The translations under genes were made by a program, and so were the position numbers. From Euwallacea fornicatus (Eukaryota; Arthropoda; Insecta; Coleoptera; Curculionidae), in the NCBI RefSeq assembly GCF_040115645.1, contig NC_089555.1, forward strand, positions 3,410,001-3,474,000: a DNA stretch of 64,000 nt. Reading direction: 5' to 3'. Shown piece by piece: positions 60,317-64,000 of the stretch. The notes beneath the pieces are model-generated. The model saw only the letters and a list, made by a program, of their open reading frames with translations, was not told where the DNA came from and did no database searches. Position 1 is the stretch's first letter, and every line of letters starts with the position of its first letter.

Positions 60317-61600
60317 CAGTATCAGACAAAATTAGAAAACTTTTTAATTTCACATTTTTGACATATCTGTTATTTTTATAAAAGCTCTAAATATTAATCA
60401 ATTAATGCATATAAGTTTGATTTCGTCTGAATTTAAACTAAATATTTCTTTGAACAACTTTAACATAACAATTTTTTAATGCCACAGAATGAAATCAACT
60501 GAAGGATAACTTCTTACAAAATAAAAGTAAGACTATCAAAACTAATATTTTATTCAGTATGCCTAATTATTGTGTATTATTGATGACTTCCTGGCATCTG
60601 TGTGGCATGAAAGAAATGAGATAATTAATTATATCATCATCTATTGCATTCCAAGCTATCTGCACTTCTTCGAACAACTGTTGGCTATTTCTTATTTCTC
60701 GGCGACAAATTGTTTTTTCTTCTATCTCTTATACATTTTCTATGAGATTTAAGTCTGGAGACTGAGCAGGCCAATGAGAATATTTTTTAGCGAATCATTC
60801 CTTTATTATTTTAACGCTATGGGTAGTCATTATCGTGCTGGTATTTCCCACTCTGAATCTCGACTCTGATCTATATATTCATATGTATTCATAGTTCCAG
60901 TAATCATATAAAAAGGACCTATTTCATAAGCTGAAAAGTAGCCCTCAACCATTATTCTGCTTCCACCATGCTTTACGGTAGTAACCACCTACATATGTAT
61001 GTGGGATCAGGTATTTTCCATAGAATGTTTTATTCACTGTGACCATTACTTCCAAAAACACAAATTTTTGTTTCGTTGGAAAAAAAGAACTTGTTTCCTA
61101 TCATGTGGAGGAATGAAGTTAAAATGACGCGTTACAAACATCACCCTTGCATCTCCATTTTTTTTCGAAAGAAAAGGTTTTTTGGCTGGACGTTTTGCTC
61201 GTAAATCGCTTTCAAGAAGCCTCCTTGTACAGTCCTAGATGTCACGTTTAAGTTACCCATTGAAACTAAAATGCGGTTTGCAGACAGTTTCAGATCTGCT
61301 AAACTGGGGCGTTTGATGCGTCGATCAGATTTTTTAAATGTTTTTCGTAGTCTTCCACAACGTTTTATATTCACTACACACCTTCGAATTTCATAATTTC
61401 TAATTGTTTTTAAAATAATATTTTCTCCCACACCAAAGGCATCTGTTATTTTTTTTAGCAATTTTTCTTTTTTAGGTCCTACTGAATAATAAATACCGTG
61501 GGGAATTTTAAGTGAAACATCCACTTCGAAACCGAGTGAAATTCCAAAAAAATGTGCTTTTAACTTTATAGCACGCATTTTTTGGATTTTTTATACTTAA
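60317..61600 (-). mobile_element. Tc1-like element, right end missing
   Basis: The left end CAGTATCAGACAAAATT follows a TA at 60,315-60,316. On the minus strand 61,141-61,578 encodes the N-terminal DNA-binding half of a Tc1-type transposase: KRCGRLRKT, then DRRIKR-SLADLKLSANRILVS and TSRTVQ. Near 60,750 the C-terminal WPAQSPDLNLIENV carries the final two catalytic motifs of D,D34E. The region between is broken by stops. I found no partner of the left end beyond 61,600, so the 5' side is truncated or diverged. It is related to, but distinct from, the Tc1 at 45.8 kb. Confidence 0.82.
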
Positions 61601-62771
61601 GGTCACAAGACCTAAAAACCCCTCGAAAGTAAACAAATAGTACCCTCATGAACAAAATGCGTTGTAGCATTCATTATTATATTTTTGCACTTTTATATAG
61701 TTGCTCTTCTTTTTTCCCATACTTTACATCTATAGAAACGAATTAAAAGCAAAATGTGGCAAAATAATCTTCATGCAGAAAAGGACTGGAAAGTTGTATT
61801 AAAAACGTTTTAAGTCGCGATTACACATTAAAACATTCTAATTGTGTCTGCATTAATATCTTAATCAGTTTGGTTCAGATGAGGAGTATTCAAACTGTGC
61901 AGTTAAAACTTTGAGAAACGTTCAAAAATAAGAAATGAAACGCAATGCTTTTTAATAAAATCCCACTTCGCTTTAACAGTAAACAAGTGTGAATCATACA
62001 CAGGTTAAAAGGGTCATCTACGATGAATATGCGAACCGCATTTAATAAGTAGAAGAAAGTTAACTTCGATGATTATCAGGAGAAATTTAAATTATGGTTA
62101 TATCTGAATAACGGATTAAACTCGATTTTGGTTCGACGTTAATATGCAAATTCCCCGTTCAAGGTTTGTTTGGTAAATGATATGCAGGTAAATCAGCGTT
62201 AAAGTGTCTTAATAAAGTTCTGTTCAATTTCATGTTTGCGACTTGCACAAAACTGCCTTTGATGTCGACCATCGTGCACACCCGAATTATTAGAATTATG
62301 TACTCTCCAACCAGTTTTCGTTGCCAAAACTGGTCTGATGAGTGATGCCAAACTCTTTTGTTCGCAAATAATATGAATTGCTAATTTTTCTGATATGTAT
62401 TTACAAATAGGTACATGAGAACGTGACCAACGTTATGCCTTTTTTAACCATGTATTAGCGTGAGGAAAGTCTCTAATAAGCGCCCTTAAATAATTGTATT
62501 TAGGCTGACAAATGAGCTTTACACTTTGCACCTCTTTCCTCATCTACATCAAGATAAAAATGATTAATTATTATATAACCGCATGCCTATTATTAACTAC
62601 ATACTTGTGTAGACACTTAACTTTAAATGTTCCATTTGGAGACCTGTTGTCTGTCATGTCCAAACAGGTTATTAATCACTTACAATAAAGAGGTTATCAT
62701 TATTTTGTCCACCGTACATCCAAACTGTTATGTCTTAATGATTCTGGCATACATCAATATATTTTACTTAC
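61601..62771. other. Non-coding stretch
   Basis: AT-rich with no recognised feature. It probably represents intron or intergenic DNA beside the exon at 62,772. Confidence 0.4.
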
Positions 62772-62841
62772 TAGATGGAGGTAGGTCCACAGGATCCAAG
62801 TCCTCATCACTTTCGGTTCCTGAGTCATGATCTTCATCTCC
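62772..62841 (-). CDS. Acidic internal exon of an unidentified gene
   Basis: Seen on the minus strand: acceptor TTGTTCTAG, then 70 nt, then CTA and a perfect GTAAGT donor. In the favoured frame (phase 0 in, phase 1 out) the peptide begins GDEDHDSGTESDEDLDP and ends VDLPPS, an acidic serine-rich segment with casein kinase II-like sites. A second frame is also open but gives an unlikely hydrophobic peptide. No neighbouring exon is close: the flanks are non-coding for hundreds of bases, so the introns are long. Parent gene unknown. Confidence 0.55.
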
Positions 62842-63425
62842 CTAGAACAATTAGAAACATTTTTAAAGAATATTTATAAAAGGAGTTTGCAGATTATTAA
62901 ATAAAACTCGTCAACCTCGGAAATTTGAATTTGATGACATTTGTGGCATGATCAAAATGGAGTTAGATGATAGAAAAATGAAACACTTGTTGGGACATAG
63001 ATAAAATTGTCGTTAAAATTTGAATAAAATGTCCTACAATCTGATACATATTAACTCGTTTTTCACTCCACCTTACTAATGATTCATGCACATTGTGCTT
63101 CAATCAATTTCAAGTACTGTCCTTATGCAACATGCAGGAACCTACAAAGTGCTTCATTATGGCACGTTATTATGTAAATCAGCATAAGGCATTAAGATGT
63201 ATTCTAGATTCCTGAATTTAAACGGGAGCAATTTGCAAGACGATTCCGACTTTCCTTTGTTCCCGGCGTTGTGTCAAAATAGCCGATCAGGAAAGGTAGG
63301 TGGTGATATTGATTTTTAAATATTTTTGTTTGTTCGTGTCCATTGAGTCGGACTGGACTGTCCCGAATTTCGTGCCAGGTGATTAATATCTAGTCCCAAA
63401 TGGAGCAGTGTAGAAAATGGCCCCG
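62842..63425. other. Non-coding stretch
   Basis: No feature recognised. Likely intron upstream of the acidic exon. Confidence 0.4.
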
Positions 63426-63432
63426 TATATAT
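63426..63432 (+). promoter_or_regulatory. Possible TATA box
   Basis: TATATAT in a locally GC-richer context (CCCCG before it), 74 bp upstream of the ATG at 63,500. Position and context fit a core promoter, but the motif is common by chance. Confidence 0.3.
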
Positions 63433-63499
63433 GCACACATCCAACCATAAGCGCTAGACAGGTTTCTCGCTCGCTTAGCAGGATTTAGAAAGCAGAAAA

Positions 63500-63679
63500 A
63501 TGACAGCAGGCCCTGAACCGTGCATTCCTTTGTTCGGATGCTCAACTGTTTCGACCCGCAGCAGCCATTTTTTCTACGCTTTCTGTGACCTTCAGCGAGG
63601 TTACTATGATTTTACACACCAAAATAAAAACAAAGACGGTTCCACCGCTGGGAACCGGATCGGTATACGCACCTTTTGA
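63500..63679 (+). CDS. Small open frame near the right edge
   Basis: A 59-codon frame starting in an A-rich, Kozak-like context (AGAAAAATGA) and ending at TGA 63,677-63,679. The peptide begins MTAGPEPCIPLFGCSTVS and contains HFFYAFCDLQRGYYDF. No signal peptide or known domain is recognised. It may be a small protein, a first exon (a CAGCGAG-GTTAC step inside resembles a weak donor), or a chance frame in a GC-richer promoter-like region. Confidence 0.3.
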   Translation: MTAGPEPCIPLFGCSTVSTRSSHFFYAFCDLQRGYYDFTHQNKNKDGSTAGNRIGIRTF

Positions 63680-64000
63680 TTATGGTTTTCCTCGTTTATT
63701 GAATGAGTTTTGAGTTTGTGCGTGAGAAATTTTAGCATGTCTCTTTTCCTGCTTCCCGACGGATTCGCCACTTTGAGGGATTTGTAAGCCGTTACGGACG
63801 GAAACGGAACGAAAAACGCAGAATTTCGAACGGAAACGACACGGGAAAGTGCAGGTTTACAAGGTATACACTGCCATTACGGATTGTCTTAGGCCACGAA
63901 CTGTTCTTTACCGGGTTCTTACTACTACTGATTTGTACGAAAACCTAGTTCAGCTGATCTCCACTATCACAGCGGATTCGTCCATTGTTACTACGGGGGA

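Overview
The window looks like AT-rich nuclear DNA from an insect. I cannot name the species; the transposon families would suit a beetle, but that is inference. Three things support this: genes are split by short GT-AG introns, repeats are almost all IS630/Tc1/mariner DNA transposons, and the one gene I can name is a eukaryotic ribonucleotide reductase large subunit. I recognised no bacterial operons, tRNA or rRNA genes, CRISPR arrays or retroelement open frames.

Layout. From 1 to 9.8 kb there is no recognisable whole gene, only one well-spliced candidate exon on the minus strand (5,567-5,659). From 9.8 to 13.0 kb three transposons are packed together: a mariner one base short of an intact transposase (9,833-11,116), a 675-bp internally deleted element (11,141-11,815) and a decayed second mariner. 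From 13 to 34 kb the sequence is mostly non-coding, with a MITE-like element (14,391-14,911), several D,D41D-type elements (15,069-16,296; 18,182-19,268; 30,598-32,394; 32,446-33,814), smaller remnants, and one good minus-strand exon (20,682-20,783). From 34.2 to 42.0 kb I recognise nothing.

From 42,073 to 44,970 on the plus strand lies a complete RRM1/RnrL gene: eight exons, seven introns of 50-87 nt, 816 codons, and a consensus E2F site 130 bp upstream. Right after it, 45,633-49,203 is a fold-back element: two truncated copies of one transposon joined head to head as arms of about 990 bp, the left arm later split by a Tc1 element. From 50.4 to 51.4 kb are exons of an unidentified plus-strand gene whose frame is crossed by one TAG that a 66-nt intron would remove. 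From 54.6 to 55.8 kb is an unidentified four-exon minus-strand gene with two possible ends, depending on whether an 89-nt intron is spliced. The rest (56-64 kb) holds more transposon remnants, a perfectly bounded acidic exon (62,772-62,841, minus) and a possible TATA-driven small frame near the right edge.

How the parts fit. Three minus-strand exons with good splice sites (62.8, 20.7 and 5.6 kb) have long introns between them. They may belong to one very long gene in whose introns RRM1 and the other compact genes sit, but nothing here proves they are joined. RRM1 makes deoxyribonucleotides for DNA replication, and its E2F site fits S-phase control. The transposons have shaped much of the rest.
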